NCBI RefSeq assembly: GCF_009363115.1 | Contig: NZ_CP045298.1 | Span: 5,019,501-5,083,500 of the forward strand | Source of the DNA: Paenibacillus brasilensis | GTDB lineage: Bacteria; Bacillota; Bacilli; Paenibacillales; Paenibacillaceae | Length of the DNA: 64,000 nucleotides | Direction of reading: 5' to 3' | Shown here: one piece after another, positions 1-10,557 of the stretch | How positions within the stretch are numbered: the first letter of the stretch is position 1 | Layout: every line of letters starts with the position of its first letter | Notes under the pieces: generated by a model | What the model was told of the DNA's origin: nothing | The model's input: only the letters and a program-made list of their open reading frames with translations | Databases searched by the model: none | Program-made: the position numbers and the translations under genes

Positions 1-95
1 CTTTCGTTCGAATACAATACAGACAGTTAGGAAATTTGTGTACTGAGTAAGGACGTGGAACACTTGTGGTCACGTCTCACAAAGGAGTGAAACAT

Positions 96-341
96 ATGGT
101 ATTGAGAATGCCTAAATCTCTTCAGACCTTTCCTAAAGGAGCCATCAAGAATGCTCAGATCCATCAACGTTTTCCAGCCATAGGGATTACTGAGTTTCGT
201 ATTGATGTCCATACACTCGAAAATATGTTGATTTGTTTTGATGCAGAGAAAGAGATTAGCTTTGTGGCTTCCGGCGAAAAACATCTGCTCCTCAACGAAT
301 TTGCTCTGGCGGCACATTCCTGCTCCAGGGAAGTAACTTGA
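96..341 (+). CDS. small DUF4097-like upstream reading frame
   Basis: An 81-residue frame starts at ATG 96, chosen because AAAGGAG lies 7-10 bases upstream. An earlier in-frame GTG at 66 has no such site. Its TGA overlaps the TTG start of the next frame (TTGA, 338-341), so the two are either translationally coupled or halves of one gene split by a frameshift. The protein has no signal peptide or membrane segment. I cannot assign a function to this part alone; the second half suggests a bacterial adhesin/beta-helix protein of the DUF4097 type. The first 65 bases of the window hold nothing recognisable. Confidence 0.45.
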   Translation: MVLRMPKSLQTFPKGAIKNAQIHQRFPAIGITEFRIDVHTLENMLICFDAEKEISFVASGEKHLLLNEFALAAHSCSREVT

Positions 342-808
342 GATCATATTGGAAACAGGGAGAGAATCAAAAAATCTTCATAGAGGTTCATGTACCTCTA
401 GAAACGAATGTACAAGCTAAATTCACGGCCGGAGTTCTAGTTTTAGATGGAGGACGAGGCACTATCAATGTTGAGGGTACATCCGGAGAGGTGGCTGGGA
501 TTACAGAGTCCTCTAACGTACAGATAAAGTTAAGTACTGGAGATGTCTCAATGAATGAGCTTCGTGGTGATGCGGATATCCGGCTGACGGCAGGAAGCGC
601 TACATTGGGCTGGACTGAACTAACAGGTAGGGAGCGAATTAATGTTCATTGCGGGACCGGAGGGATTGACATACTCTTACCTGCTATAGAAACCACAGTT
701 CTTGATCAAGGATTTCTCCCACGCGCCAAGCGGATAACAACACATACAGGGTCAGAAATCTCGGGAGTTATCGGTATAGGTACGTTTGACATAAAACATT
801 GGCAGTAG
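338..808 (+). CDS. DUF4097-like beta-helical protein (possibly 3' half of a split gene)
   Basis: A 156-residue frame begins at TTG 338. Short alternating beta-strand repeats with Asn/Gly turns (for example KLSTGDVSMNEL and RLTAGSATL) resemble the right-handed repeat architecture of DUF4097 putative adhesins. There is no signal peptide. The only start is the TTG overlapping the stop of the preceding frame, and DUF4097 proteins are normally longer than this. A frameshift around position 338 in a roughly 240-residue parent is therefore as likely as two coupled genes. The function is unknown. A strong hairpin directly after the stop closes the unit. Confidence 0.45.
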   Translation: MRSYWKQGENQKIFIEVHVPLETNVQAKFTAGVLVLDGGRGTINVEGTSGEVAGITESSNVQIKLSTGDVSMNELRGDADIRLTAGSATLGWTELTGRERINVHCGTGGIDILLPAIETTVLDQGFLPRAKRITTHTGSEISGVIGIGTFDIKHWQ

Positions 809-814
809 GGTATG

Positions 815-858
815 AATTATTGAAGGAGCTTGCAAAACGGCAAGCTCCTTCAATAATT
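815..858. terminator. bidirectional rho-independent terminator-like hairpin
   Basis: There is a perfect 19-bp inverted repeat (815-833 with 840-858) around a 6-base AAAACG loop. The outer part of the stem is A/T-rich, so either strand ends in U-rich RNA. It separates the DUF4097-like genes from the ABC operon. The rest of 859-1128 shows no gene I can support. Confidence 0.7.
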
Positions 859-1128
859 ATACGCCTTTAATCCGACCATGTGGGTACCACAAGCAAAAAT
901 TTCGAGATATATTCTGTTGAAGTACGGAACTGGACAAAAACGTAGGAAGATGATGAAATGCTTCAAACGGTTTGATATGGAATATTGGTGGAGCATGAGT
1001 CGATAAACATCAGAGGATGAAACTGTCTTAGAGGGGAAAATCAACCTTATGAATCGACCCTTTGGTTGATTTATTATATTGGCTTGCGCGGTAAGATGAG
1101 AACATAAAATAAGAGGAGTGGTGCTGTT

Positions 1129-2076
1129 ATGATCTCTAATTCACCTATCATCGAAGTAAGCGAGCTAAGCAAAAGCTTTGGTAGCCGCACATCGCTGAAC
1201 AATGTAACGTTCGATGTGCATCAAGGTGAAATTTTATGTTTTCTTGGCCCTAATGGGGCAGGAAAGACTACAACAATCAATATTTTGTCTACCTCGCTGC
1301 GCGGGGACCAGGGAAATATCCGATACTGTGGAGAGCCAGTGGAACGGCTAATGAGCCAATACAAACGTGAACTTGGAATTGTTCCACAGGATTTAGCGGT
1401 GTATGAGGACATATCAGCCGAAGCTAACGTTCGTTTTTTTGCTTCGCTATATGGTATGACGGGTACGGAACTAGAGCAAGGTACAAATGAAGCGCTTGAA
1501 ATCGTCGGATTGACGGACCGCCGTAAAGATAAACCGAAGACATTCTCTGGAGGAATGAAGCGGAGGCTCAACATGGCTTGTGCCATCGCGCATCGTCCTA
1601 AAATGATTATTATGGACGAACCGACGGTAGGTATTGATCCCCAGTCTCGAAATCATATTCTTGGATCAATCCGCAAGCTGAGAGACGAGGGAGCAACGAT
1701 CATCTATACGACACACTACATGGAAGAAGTGGAGGAAATATCTACTCGAATATTGATTATTGATCACGGCGAGGTTATCGCTTCCGGTACCAAAGAAGAA
1801 TTAAAGGAACGGCTTGCCGATGAGAAACGTTACGAAGTAGAGGTTGAAGAAATAAATGAAATGCCTGATATTGATCTATACCGAATCGACGGCGTTAAGA
1901 AAGTAGACATCGTCGGAAACCGGATTCACATCTCAACTCTAAAAGGGATTGAAAATCTGGACCAAATCATTGTGAACATAACCTCAAATGGACTTAAAAT
2001 TATTAATCTGACAGGCTTTTCGCCCAGTCTGGAAATGGTTTTTCTCAATTTGACTGGTCGTACGCTTCGGGATTAG
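1129..2076 (+). CDS. ABC transporter ATP-binding protein (ABC-2 exporter type)
   Basis: This 315-residue ATPase should power export by the two membrane proteins encoded next. It has Walker A GPNGAGKTT near residue 41, the signature SGGMKRR near 140, Walker B MIIMDEPTVGID near 160 and an H-loop TTHYMEEVE near 200. The C-terminal ~90 residues form the extra domain common in drug or lantibiotic exporters (DrrA/CcmA-like). ATG 1129 is preceded by AGAGGAG. Only 12 bases separate it from the next gene. The substrate cannot be read from sequence; antibiotic, peptide or lipid efflux is the usual role. Confidence 0.9.
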   Translation: MISNSPIIEVSELSKSFGSRTSLNNVTFDVHQGEILCFLGPNGAGKTTTINILSTSLRGDQGNIRYCGEPVERLMSQYKRELGIVPQDLAVYEDISAEANVRFFASLYGMTGTELEQGTNEALEIVGLTDRRKDKPKTFSGGMKRRLNMACAIAHRPKMIIMDEPTVGIDPQSRNHILGSIRKLRDEGATIIYTTHYMEEVEEISTRILIIDHGEVIASGTKEELKERLADEKRYEVEVEEINEMPDIDLYRIDGVKKVDIVGNRIHISTLKGIENLDQIIVNITSNGLKIINLTGFSPSLEMVFLNLTGRTLRD

Positions 2077-2088
2077 GAGGAAAAGACA

Positions 2089-2865
2089 ATGACCGATTCG
2101 AGAAAAAAAACGGGGCTGCTATTTCCATTTTCCATTATTCTTAAGCGGGATTTTATCAACTTGGCTACGAATGTCTCACTTATCTTGAGTAACACTATTT
2201 TTCCACTACTTTTAATCTTTGTGCTTGGTTATTTGGGTGGAGGGCTATATGGTGGAAGTGACGTTACCTCTTACGATTACTATGGCGTGACGATTCTAAT
2301 TTACAGCGCTTTAAACGTATCCATGACGGCAGCAAATAGTTTTATGGATCAAAATGTGAAACGTAGCAATCTTCGCATATTGTACGCACCGATCCCAAAG
2401 TCGTTCATTTACTTGTCCAAAACTGCGGCCACGTTCCTATTTACAGGCCTTTGCTCCATTGTACTTGTAGCACTACTTCAACTCGTGTTTAACATTCGGC
2501 TAGGTGGAACCTCCGCAGTTTACACAGCTGTTGTACTTCTTTGTTTCGATTTGTTTTCATCTGCACTCGGTGTCCTATTCTGTTGTCTCTTTAAAGGTGA
2601 GGAATTAACAAACAAAATTCTTTCGATAATAAACAGCGTGCTCGCAATACTGGGTGGTTTGTTTTTCCAATTAGACGGCCTCGGTAGGACGGCGGAAGTC
2701 ATATCCTTTTTCTCCCCAGTCAAATGGGTCGTTGAAACTGTGTTACGTATCGTTTACGACGGAGATTTCAGCTTGTTTCTACCAACACTGTTAAGCTTTG
2801 TTATAGCGTCCCTACTACTCTTATGGGGCTGTAAACGAACTTTCAAAACGGAGGACTATATATGA
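2089..2865 (+). CDS. ABC-2 type permease
   Basis: The 258-residue membrane protein has about six hydrophobic segments: near residues 25-50, 60-85, 105-130, 140-165, 175-195 and 225-250. This is the ABC-2 permease topology. It lies immediately after the ATPase and its stop overlaps the start of the next permease (ATGA, 2862-2865), so the two membrane subunits are translationally coupled and probably form a heterodimer. No substrate-specific motif is visible. Confidence 0.85.
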   Translation: MTDSRKKTGLLFPFSIILKRDFINLATNVSLILSNTIFPLLLIFVLGYLGGGLYGGSDVTSYDYYGVTILIYSALNVSMTAANSFMDQNVKRSNLRILYAPIPKSFIYLSKTAATFLFTGLCSIVLVALLQLVFNIRLGGTSAVYTAVVLLCFDLFSSALGVLFCCLFKGEELTNKILSIINSVLAILGGLFFQLDGLGRTAEVISFFSPVKWVVETVLRIVYDGDFSLFLPTLLSFVIASLLLLWGCKRTFKTEDYI

Positions 2866-3848
2866 AAGCGACCTTTCGAATTTTTTGCAATCATTCCCTT
2901 CGTATGTGGAACCGCAGGAATGTTATTGTGATTACCCTAATAATGACGTTGGCATCAATGGCGCTGGCAATCTATTTTACAGCTCAATCAGAATTGAAAG
3001 GCACCTTAGCAGTGGTAACAAGCCAAAAAGTGAGTTTGACCCTCAGCTCAGAGCAGTATCGGATTCAATATTTGCAGCAGCCGCCACCTAAATCTGAGCT
3101 GGTAAAAAATAGATATGATGCAGTGGTTACTTTCAATAGCGACGGCTCTCATCGTATTGAATCATTGAAATCAGATGAATTTAAGCAGCAGCTAGAGCAA
3201 GCGATTGTCCACCCGCATGCGCCGTTGCCTGTAATGCCTCAAAGAGGAATTGGGACCAACATATTGGGTTACCTTACCATGTTCCTGCTTATTCAAGCTT
3301 TGTTCTATTTACAGTTGTTTTCGGATGACAAAAAAACGGGCACGTTTCGACGGACTGCCGTATCTCCTGCAGGAATTGTTCCCTATTTGTCAGCACAATG
3401 TCTATTTGGATTTATGGCTGTTTATGTGCCGACATGGCTAGTGTTAGCCCTAGCGAAAGCTGTAGGAATCAATATCGGATTTGGTCTTGGCACATACTCT
3501 TTACTTCTTGTCTTGCCTGCGCTGTTAGCAGTATCTTTTGCTCTGTTTATGGCAGCGTGGATCGAGAATTCTGATAATGGGCTATCATTATCTTCAGCCA
3601 TTATTCTTTTAAGTTCAGTGCTTTCGGGCAGCTTTTACACAATTGCTCATGAGAACGGTATTATGAAGGTTATTACAAGTGTTTTCCCACAACAGCATTT
3701 TATAACGCTCGTTCAAGAAATGGAGTTAAAAGGAGCAGTAGGGTTGTATTGGGAGCACGCACTTTATGTGATTGTAGCGTCCGCAGTGTTGGCGGCGGCA
3801 GGGTGGCTCATTTGTAAGAATCGTTTTCGCAAAGGATTCTACGGGTAA
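2862..3848 (+). CDS. ABC-2 type permease, second membrane subunit
   Basis: The 328-residue protein has one N-terminal membrane segment (about residues 18-38), a soluble external region of roughly 90 residues, then five or six more segments. This is the ABC-2 layout with a large first extracellular loop seen in YhgE/DrrB-like exporters. It overlaps the preceding permease by 4 bases. The next gene, a MalT-like regulator on the same strand 67 bases downstream, may control this exporter. Confidence 0.85.
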   Translation: MKATFRIFCNHSLRMWNRRNVIVITLIMTLASMALAIYFTAQSELKGTLAVVTSQKVSLTLSSEQYRIQYLQQPPPKSELVKNRYDAVVTFNSDGSHRIESLKSDEFKQQLEQAIVHPHAPLPVMPQRGIGTNILGYLTMFLLIQALFYLQLFSDDKKTGTFRRTAVSPAGIVPYLSAQCLFGFMAVYVPTWLVLALAKAVGINIGFGLGTYSLLLVLPALLAVSFALFMAAWIENSDNGLSLSSAIILLSSVLSGSFYTIAHENGIMKVITSVFPQQHFITLVQEMELKGAVGLYWEHALYVIVASAVLAAAGWLICKNRFRKGFYG

Positions 3849-3915
3849 CTTCGGAATTTCGTGTTATAGTAGAATTAGATATTTTCACACGAACTAAGGC
3901 AGGTGAAAAGAAAAG

Positions 3916-6534
3916 ATGGGTAGTTTTCAGCTGCTTTCCGCCAAATTGAAAGCACCCGCATTACGTAAGCAATATGTCCCGCGTCCTGAATTGTATCGGA
4001 AACTTGATAGACTCTCCGATCACAAGGTTTTGGTCGTGCAGGGCTCAGCAGGAAGTGGAAAAACCACACTTATGACATCCTACATGAGCGAGCGGCCAGA
4101 TCTTGGATGGTATTGGATTACGCTTGACGAAGCGAATAACGATGCGCGTTCTTTTTGGTATTACGTTTTAGAAGCGTTAAAGGGACTGTTTGGACAAGAG
4201 CCAGAGCACTTGCGTACAATGTTTGACGCACTATCCCAAAAGCCTAATTTGGATCACCTGCTTGTGCTACTAGTCAATCGGTTAGAGGAATGCAGAGCAG
4301 TAGGAACGCTGGTATTAGATGATTTTCACTTTATTGATGACACGACCTTACTTCAAAGTCTGACATTTTTTCTTCGCTTCAGTCCCGAAACAATCCGCAT
4401 TGTTCTACTGACCAGAGAAACTCCAAAGTTATATTTGGGGGAGCTTGCCATGTCGGGACAATACCTGGAGGTTAACGAACGCGAATTAGCATTTACCCAC
4501 GAAGAAGCGAATTTATTTCTGACTCAAACGCTTGGTTTAACACTCGAACCTTCAACTGTTCACAAGTTGTATCAATGGGCTGAAGGGTGGGTGGGCGGCT
4601 TACAACTGTCTGCTCTTGCGGTTGTTCACCATACGCATACTTTGACGGAGCCAGTCGGAACCTTGAACAGATACATGGTTGATTATTTATCTAATGAGAT
4701 TTTGCGGTCGGTATCAGATTGGGAGCAACAGTTCATGCTTCAGACATCTGTGCTTGCATATTTCAATGAAAAGATATGTAATTGGATGCTCGACATTAAT
4801 GATGCGGCGGTGATTATCACAAAGTTGGTAGAAAAGCATTTGTTTGTGATCACCGTGGATGAGGAAGAAGGTTTATATCGTTATCATCAGGTATTTGGGG
4901 ATTTTTTAAGGGCAAAGCTTCGCGAGCAAGGAGAAGATACAGTACGATCGCTCCATCTTAGAGCAGCAGAAGTTTATGAACGAATGGGAAGTAGTGAAGA
5001 GAGCCTCCAGCATTATTTGTGGGCTGAGGCCTATGAAGAAGCTATACGTTTATTATTAGCAACAGGACATCACTTCCCAAATTGGTCGTACCTTCGGCAA
5101 ATTCCGCTGGACATTTTATCTTCCAGTCGCCCACTTATGTTTCAGCGGTTGTTTTATCACTTTTGTAACTTAGAAATTGAAGATATGAGGCAAATCATAA
5201 ATTTAACACCACAGCAAGAGGAAGATGGATTAGGGAGCTTGTTTCAGTTGTGTCGTTTTATGCTAGGAGATGAAGTTTTTGATCTACCTGTTGGAATGGA
5301 ATGGCTAGAAAACTGGGAATCTTTTGAAATGGATGCAGTTACGCGTGCCATTATTTTGGTAACTGGTGGAACAATGTTGTCGCTTAAAGATCAATTTGCG
5401 ACAGCCATGAATTGGCTCAATCAAGCAAAACGGTTGGAAAAATTGTCGCCAAATCCTTTTTTGCGCTTTTCTATCTTGAGCAGCCAAGCCCAAGTGCTGG
5501 AAACGTTAGGTGAATTTTCGGCATGTCTGTCACTGTATGAAATCATGTTTGATCTTTGTGAGAATTATCCTATGCTACATCCAATGAAAGTTATCAACTG
5601 GATCGGGCTAACTGGCATCCAATTAAAGATGATGAAGCTTGAATTGGCTGAAGAGTCAATTGCTACGGCTAAACAAATATTTTTCGACGATGACAGTCAA
5701 TTAAAAAGTGCATATTTATATAACGAAATGGAACTTCGAGTACTTCACGGCGATAACACACGCGCGATTGAATTACTGGAGGAACTTAAGAAATTTCCCC
5801 TTTATCAAAGTCCTACCTATTTTACGTCTATTTTAAAATACATGCTCAGGTATGGATTGAGTAACATTGAAATGGAAAATGAACTATTGAATAGAGTCGA
5901 AGAACCACACTCCAAAGCTTTTATACGCTTGGAAGATCGTTTGGCGTGTGCTCGGATTCGCGTAGCAAGAGGAGAAAAAGAGCTTGCCTATCAGCACCTT
6001 GACGTATTACTGCCTCATGCAAGAAAACATGGAATTCGAACCATTCTGGTAGAAGGGTTATTATTAAAGATGACTCTGATAGCTTCTGCATCAAGCGTGC
6101 CGGGAAAAGAATTGTTTCAAGTACTCCGAGAAGCTGTTCATTACGGATATGAAAACGAGTACCTGTCTCCTTTTTGTTTGGAGATGGAAAGACTTCGCCC
6201 TTATTTCGGTCTATTTTTGAAAGATCCGGATCAGGAATTAAATTCCAAAGAAAAATGCTTTGCACAGCTTATACAGACACTCTTGGAACAATCAAAAATG
6301 CAAGTATCTTTGCCCGTATCACCTAAGGAGCGTGAAAAAGCCATTCTCAGTGAGCGTGAGCTTGAGGTACTTCAAGTGTTAGCCACGGGATGTAGTAACA
6401 AAGAGATAGGAGTTATGCTGTGTATTTCATTAGCTACAGTTAAATCTCACGTCATCAATATTTACGCGAAACTCCAGGTATCTAACCGAGTAGAGGCTGT
6501 AGAGCGGGGGAGAGAGCTTGGATTACTTTATTAA
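3916..6534 (+). CDS. MalT-like (STAND) LuxR-family transcriptional regulator
   Basis: An 872-residue protein. The N-terminal P-loop NTPase has Walker [10 protein letters not shown] at about 43-51 and a Walker B-like [10 protein letters not shown] near 131-140. A long helical TPR-like sensor follows, and the C-terminal LuxR HTH occupies about 810-870 ([20 protein letters not shown] and [13 protein letters not shown]). Proteins of this design oligomerise on ATP and an inducer and activate nearby operons. Length and domain order match MalT. AGGTGA upstream supports ATG 3916. It is encoded just after the ABC exporter, which is its likely target; the inducer is unknown. Confidence 0.9.
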   Translation: MGSFQLLSAKLKAPALRKQYVPRPELYRKLDRLSDHKVLVVQGSAGSGKTTLMTSYMSERPDLGWYWITLDEANNDARSFWYYVLEALKGLFGQEPEHLRTMFDALSQKPNLDHLLVLLVNRLEECRAVGTLVLDDFHFIDDTTLLQSLTFFLRFSPETIRIVLLTRETPKLYLGELAMSGQYLEVNERELAFTHEEANLFLTQTLGLTLEPSTVHKLYQWAEGWVGGLQLSALAVVHHTHTLTEPVGTLNRYMVDYLSNEILRSVSDWEQQFMLQTSVLAYFNEKICNWMLDINDAAVIITKLVEKHLFVITVDEEEGLYRYHQVFGDFLRAKLREQGEDTVRSLHLRAAEVYERMGSSEESLQHYLWAEAYEEAIRLLLATGHHFPNWSYLRQIPLDILSSSRPLMFQRLFYHFCNLEIEDMRQIINLTPQQEEDGLGSLFQLCRFMLGDEVFDLPVGMEWLENWESFEMDAVTRAIILVTGGTMLSLKDQFATAMNWLNQAKRLEKLSPNPFLRFSILSSQAQVLETLGEFSACLSLYEIMFDLCENYPMLHPMKVINWIGLTGIQLKMMKLELAEESIATAKQIFFDDDSQLKSAYLYNEMELRVLHGDNTRAIELLEELKKFPLYQSPTYFTSILKYMLRYGLSNIEMENELLNRVEEPHSKAFIRLEDRLACARIRVARGEKELAYQHLDVLLPHARKHGIRTILVEGLLLKMTLIASASSVPGKELFQVLREAVHYGYENEYLSPFCLEMERLRPYFGLFLKDPDQELNSKEKCFAQLIQTLLEQSKMQVSLPVSPKEREKAILSERELEVLQVLATGCSNKEIGVMLCISLATVKSHVINIYAKLQVSNRVEAVERGRELGLLY

Positions 6535-6554
6535 ATAGAGTATTGGACTCTATT
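6534..6554. terminator. weak hairpin after the LuxR gene
   Basis: AATAGAGT (6534-6541) pairs with ACTCTATT (6547-6554) across a 5-base loop and overlaps the stop codon. Only a mixed T/C tract follows, so termination strength is uncertain. Confidence 0.35.
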
Positions 6555-7021
6555 CACTTCTTAAAATACTTGTATGACCTAATTTATGAATCAATCACTG
6601 ATTATTTTTTTGCTTGTTCTTTGTTCTCATTGAATCGGTGAGGTTACCAGTTTAAGCAAAAGATACGGTACCACATTTCGGTAAGTTTGAGGCGTGTACT
6701 GGTTTCCTTAGTTGTAATGAATAATCGGTCCAGTCACGTCTTTATTACTGATGTTTCATATATATTAAAACTCAAGGCTTTTCATTTGTTAATTGATAAA
6801 TCTATAAACGATTAACTGAAAGCTTTCTGTGTTAAAACTGCCTTTTAGTTATTTACAAAGCCGAGTCTCACGATATAAATCCATATTTACTATGTAATGT
6901 TATAGTTAATATAGAATTTAATACCGTCATCAAAGATTTCTCCTATATAAGACGCAAATAAGAAATTAACGATGTCAATCAAGTCGCTAAATCGGGTAAT
7001 GAATAGTAACTTCAACCTAAG
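6555..7021. other. intergenic, no gene recognised
   Basis: About 470 bases of AT-rich DNA lie between the LuxR gene and an IS630 remnant. Stops occur in all frames, and I see no hairpin, promoter pair or coding homology that I can defend. Confidence 0.6.
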
Positions 7022-7943
7022 GTGGCGATGAACATGAAAAGCGAAGAAATCGAGCGATTGAATACAGCCATGAAAGAAACATCAGATAAACGCCTTTACG
7101 AAAGGTACCTGGCTGTCCGTCTTCGTCTGGAAGGTCACTCGTTTGCTGAGATCGGCGATCTGCTCGGTCGCGTTCGTCAAACGATCAGTCTCTATTGGCA
7201 GAACTACCAAAAGCATGGTCTTGCTGGCCTGGAGATGGATCACTCTCCCGGGCAACCGACTAAGCTCACGGAGGAGCAGCGTAGTCAGTTAGCCACGATG
7301 CTCGAACGGATGAACTTCAGCTTTACCAAAGCAACCTATACATTAGCCCAAGCCGACGAGGACGCCCAAGAGCTTTTTCGCAAACACAACATTTGCTAAG
7401 CTCAAGAAGCAGGTGGAAGCGGAAGATATCGATCATCTGCTTTTTGAAGACGAATCGATGATTCGCTCCTATCAGGCGTTGCAATACAACTGGTTCCCGC
7501 GCGGTAGACAACGCTAAGTGCCGACGTACGGCAAACACGAAGGAGCGAAGTTGTTCGGAGCGATAAACTATGAAACGGGACAAGTGCATCATCGAGAAGA
7601 AGAAAAAGCCGTTGTGGCGTCTTTTATCCGATTTTTGCAAGATCTTCTCTTGGCGTACCCCAACGGAAAGATCGCTATGATTCTGGACAATAGCCAGATC
7701 CACCATGCTACCGAGTTACAGCCCTTTTTAAAGGAGCATCCACGTCTGCAACTGGTTTTTCTGCCGCCTTACAGCCCCAACCTCAATCCGGTCGAAGGAT
7801 TATGGCTGTGGCTCAAAGCCGATGTAGTTAACAACGTCTTTTTCGAGAAATTCTATAAAATTAAGCTTCATGTCAGCCAATTTATGAAGCGAATCAATAA
7901 GCATCCGATGGAAACGATAGATCGCCTGCTTGTCAGGTTATGA
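7022..7943 (+). pseudogene. IS630-family transposase, frameshifted and interrupted
   Basis: The first part (to 7399) encodes a helix-turn-helix/winged-helix DNA-binding region (IGDLLGRVRQTISLYWQNY). The second encodes the DDE catalytic domain: first Asp in LLFEDES near 7450, second in MILDNSQIHH, and Glu in SPNLNPVEGLW. A frame change near 7395 and a TAA at about 7515, immediately before VPTYGKHEGAK, break it, so no full transposase can be made. A start at ATG 7028 or 7034 is as likely as GTG 7022. The linker between the two domains is shorter than usual. Confidence 0.85.
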
Positions 7944-7973
7944 TCTTAATTGCGGTTTATATAGTAGAATGCT

Positions 7974-8796
7974 TCAAGAACTTAGGAAGAATGAAAATGA
8001 AGAGTTTCCTCCCATTTGTCCATATGCATATGCCTTATGTATTTTGGAAGCAAAGTTTATTAGGGAGAGAGCAATTTTACAAAAATCGTAACAGGCGAAC
8101 TCTTTGCCTCGATCTGCAGTCGCTGTTTGAAACACCCCAACAGGGTACTGAGAAGCCGCTATGCCAAAGGCAATCTCCATCGACAATGCCGTTCGATCGG
8201 GCATTTGAATCGCGGTGTACAAACGGGTTTTCCGTTCAATGAAGGTTGCCACACAGCCTTTGTTTTTCCCACGACCAGACACCACCGTATCTAGCTCCCA
8301 GTGTCCAAAGGTGTCCCGGGAACGGATCTCCTTGGGGCGTTCGGAAATCGACTTACCCACGGCAAACTTCCCTCGTTTTTCAGCAGGCTGTTGCCGTTTA
8401 CCTTTGTGCCGTAGCACCTTCACGTCCGCTTGGGCAAGGCGGCCTGCATAGAGCCAGCGATAAGATGGTTTTGTAGCACACGGTGGGCTGGCCTTCTGCT
8501 CTAAAATGCTCCACGATCTGCTCAGGTGACCATGTCGCATGCAACTTCTCTTCGAGCTCTACCGCTTGTTCCTCTGTCCATTTGCCTTGGAGTACAGAGG
8601 CTCTACGGCGCTGCTCGTAAGCATGTTGGGAGCGCTGTGCATCGTAGGGCTCTAGCTCAGCATTCCGACGAATTTCCCGGCAAATGGTCGCATGATGTCG
8701 CCCCAGCTCCTCAGCGATGGTTCTTGAACTTTTCCCCTGCTGATGCAGGATTTCAAGCTTGCTTCGTTCGATTATGCTAAGATGTGAGTAGCTCAT
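7974..8796 (-). pseudogene. IS30-family transposase, frameshifted and 3'-truncated
   Basis: Read on the minus strand from ATG 8796 (AAGGAG upstream), the N-terminus SHLSIIERSKLEILHQQGKS with EELGRHHATICREIRRN is the IS30 HTH. The frame shifts near 8470 (after the PTVCYKTI region) into a frame carrying FGHWELDTV and TATADRGKEF, the first two catalytic Asp regions. The C-terminus degenerates at AYAYGQMGGN, where the third catalytic region should continue, and stops at 7974. It cannot be active without a helper copy. Confidence 0.85.
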
Positions 8797-8934
8797 GGTG
8801 GATTCTCCTTGTGTGAATGTGGGTGTAGGAACTTTCATTCTACACGAATCCGGCCATGGGCCCTTTTTTATTTATTTCCAGCAGGTGTCGCACTTCATAT
8901 TACAATCCGTCATATGGTTATTACTCCATATTTA

Positions 8935-9231
8935 CAAAACTTGTCGTTTTCCGAAAGAAACGGAGTCAAATATTTTGAACTTGTAGCCGAGCATGTAAAA
9001 CAAGAACTGTTACCTGGTTCATTCATAAATGCTTTGGGTTATAACGGGAGCTCTCCAGGACCCACAATCATAGTTCATCCTGGCGATTATGTACAAATCC
9101 GAGTGCACAATCAACTTTCGGAACCAACAAGTACACACTGGCATTGGTTTAGATGTTCCTAATGTTTTGGATGGAGTACCAGAAGCGGAAACCGTCTCCT
9201 AAAATTCAACCGGGCTCCTATTTCGACTGCT
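8935..9231 (+). pseudogene. multicopper oxidase fragment
   Basis: Residues KYFELVAEHVKQELLPG, LGYNGSSPGPTI, VRVHNQLSEPTSTHWH and, after a one-base insertion at about 9150, GLDVPNVLDGVPEAE match the first cupredoxin domain of spore-coat/bilirubin-oxidase-type multicopper oxidases, where HWHG binds copper. A second shift follows (SPKIQPGSYFD). The rest of the gene, including the remaining copper motifs, is absent. It is a dead 5' remnant between an IS30 copy and the CRISPR array. From 9232 to 9429 I see no further defensible coding homology. Confidence 0.75.
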
Positions 9232-9429
9232 GTGTGTTGCTGTGAGATAGTACCTGATAAGTATCACATTTACCTTTGTGGATTAAATAAAACGCAGACT
9301 CAACCTTCACAGGATGGAAGCACGACGTTAATTGGCTTCAATTTCAAGAAGGCTAAAACTCCAGATTCACACAATTTAATTGAAGGGGCATAAAATCAGT
9401 TTGATTTTTTACTGGCGCACGAATTTCAT

Positions 9430-9660
9430 GTTTCAATCCACACACTCATATAGAGTGCGACAGACGATTATACCACAAAGCTAGTTTTGGAAAGCGTTTC
9501 AATCCACACACTCATATAGAGTGCGACTCTATTCACCGGCGGATGCCGCGCATGTTGGAGCTGTTTCAATCCACACACTCATATAGAGTGCGACTATGTT
9601 CTATAAAACTGGTGCCGAAATTGGTGCCGTTTCAATCCACACACTCATATAGAGTGCGAC
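9430..9660 (-). CRISPR. four-repeat type I-C-like CRISPR array, no cas genes in window
   Basis: Four identical 32-bp repeats lie at 9430-9461, 9496-9527, 9563-9594 and 9629-9660, with three spacers of 34, 35 and 34 bp. Read on the minus strand each repeat starts GTCGCACTC and ends GGATTGAAAC, and carries the short inner palindrome (GTCGCACTC with GAGTG) typical of type I-C. Canonical I-C polarity puts transcription on the minus strand and the leader at 9661-9723, ending where an IS5-type element begins. No cas gene is present in the 64 kb. I recognise no spacer target. Confidence 0.9.
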
Positions 9661-9726
9661 AGCAAAAAACTACGTATCAAGTGCCTTTATCTCTATTGTA
9701 GCGTACACCAGTAAATATGGTAACTA

Positions 9727-10557
9727 GGGCCTGTACGCAAACCTATTTAAGCCATAAACGAATAGAAAGTAGCGTCAAAAAAGCCATGAACATGTTTGCT
9801 GTTTTTTCATAGCGAGTAGCCAGGCGTCGATAGTTTTTAACTTTGTTGAAAAAGCATTCAACTAAGTGTCGCTCTTTATACGTCTCCGAATCTAACGGAC
9901 GCTTTACCCGCCGATTGCGTTTGCATGGGATCACCGGAGTAATGGATCGGCTTTGCAAAAGCTCTAAAATCGCATTGGTATCGTAGGCGCGATCCGCTAA
10001 CACTTCTCCCGGGCAAACGTCCAGTCCATGAAGAAGGCGATAGCCCGTGACCGAATCGTGGTCTTGTCCTGGCGTCAATTCGAAACGCAGCGGATAGCCA
10101 AGCGCATCCACCATCGCATGAATTTTGGTGGTTAATCCTCCGCGCGAACGCCCGATGGCTTGCCGATCCTGCCCCCTTTTGCGCCCGCTCCATGCTGATG
10201 GACGCGAACGATGGTAGCATCAATCATCACTTGCTCCCAATCGGGTTCGATGGCGACATGCTTCAAGATTTCATTCCAAATATTCGCTTTTTGCAACCGC
10301 CAGAAAAAACTATAGGCAGAAGACCAGGGACCATACGTACTCGGTAAATCTCGCCATGGCGCTCCCGTTCGAGCAACCCATAGCACGGCATTCAGCATCT
10401 GACGCCGATCTTTAGGTGGACGTCCTCCTTGTTTTTTTCGGGCCGGGGGCAGCAAGGGTTCAAGGATATTCCATTCTTCATCTGTTAACTCATATCTTCG
10501 TCTCATATTCCTTATTTTACTAGATTTTTATGAGTTGTACAGTTTGCGTACAGGCCC
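9727..10557 (-). mobile_element. complete IS5-family element (IS427-like)
   Basis: Perfect terminal inverted repeats GGGCCTGTACGCAAAC (9727-9742) and its complement (10542-10557) flank a single transposase gene. TA dinucleotides adjoin both ends, inside CTAG, consistent with a 2-bp target duplication. The length is 831 bp. It looks complete and potentially mobile, and sits 66 bp from the CRISPR array on its presumed leader side. Confidence 0.9.
9743..10506 (-). CDS. IS5-family (IS427-like) transposase, two frames joined by -1 frameshift
   Basis: OrfA (10506 to 10132) begins RRRYELTDEEWNILEPLLPP and contains the first catalytic Asp in VMIDATIV. OrfB continues as AKGGQDRQAIGRSRGGLTTK, then VLADRAYD (second Asp) and RHLVECFFNKVKNYRRLATRY (Glu region). 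The frames join by a -1 slip at an A4G5 run (10180-10172, minus strand), the arrangement used by IS427-type elements as programmed frameshifting. Both halves look intact, so this is probably functional rather than a pseudogene. Confidence 0.85.

Noticed and set aside
850-1044. Minus-strand open frame between the terminator and the ABC operon
   Set aside because: No ribosome binding site, no family resemblance and unusual composition; treated as noise.
8215-8780. Plus-strand frames across the IS30 remnant
   Set aside because: They are shadows of the minus-strand transposase, whose HTH and catalytic motifs are recognisable.
10168-10182. Frame change in the IS5 transposase taken as a disabling mutation
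   Set aside because: The A4G5 run and the intact downstream frame match the programmed frameshift of IS427-type elements, so it is not called a pseudogene.
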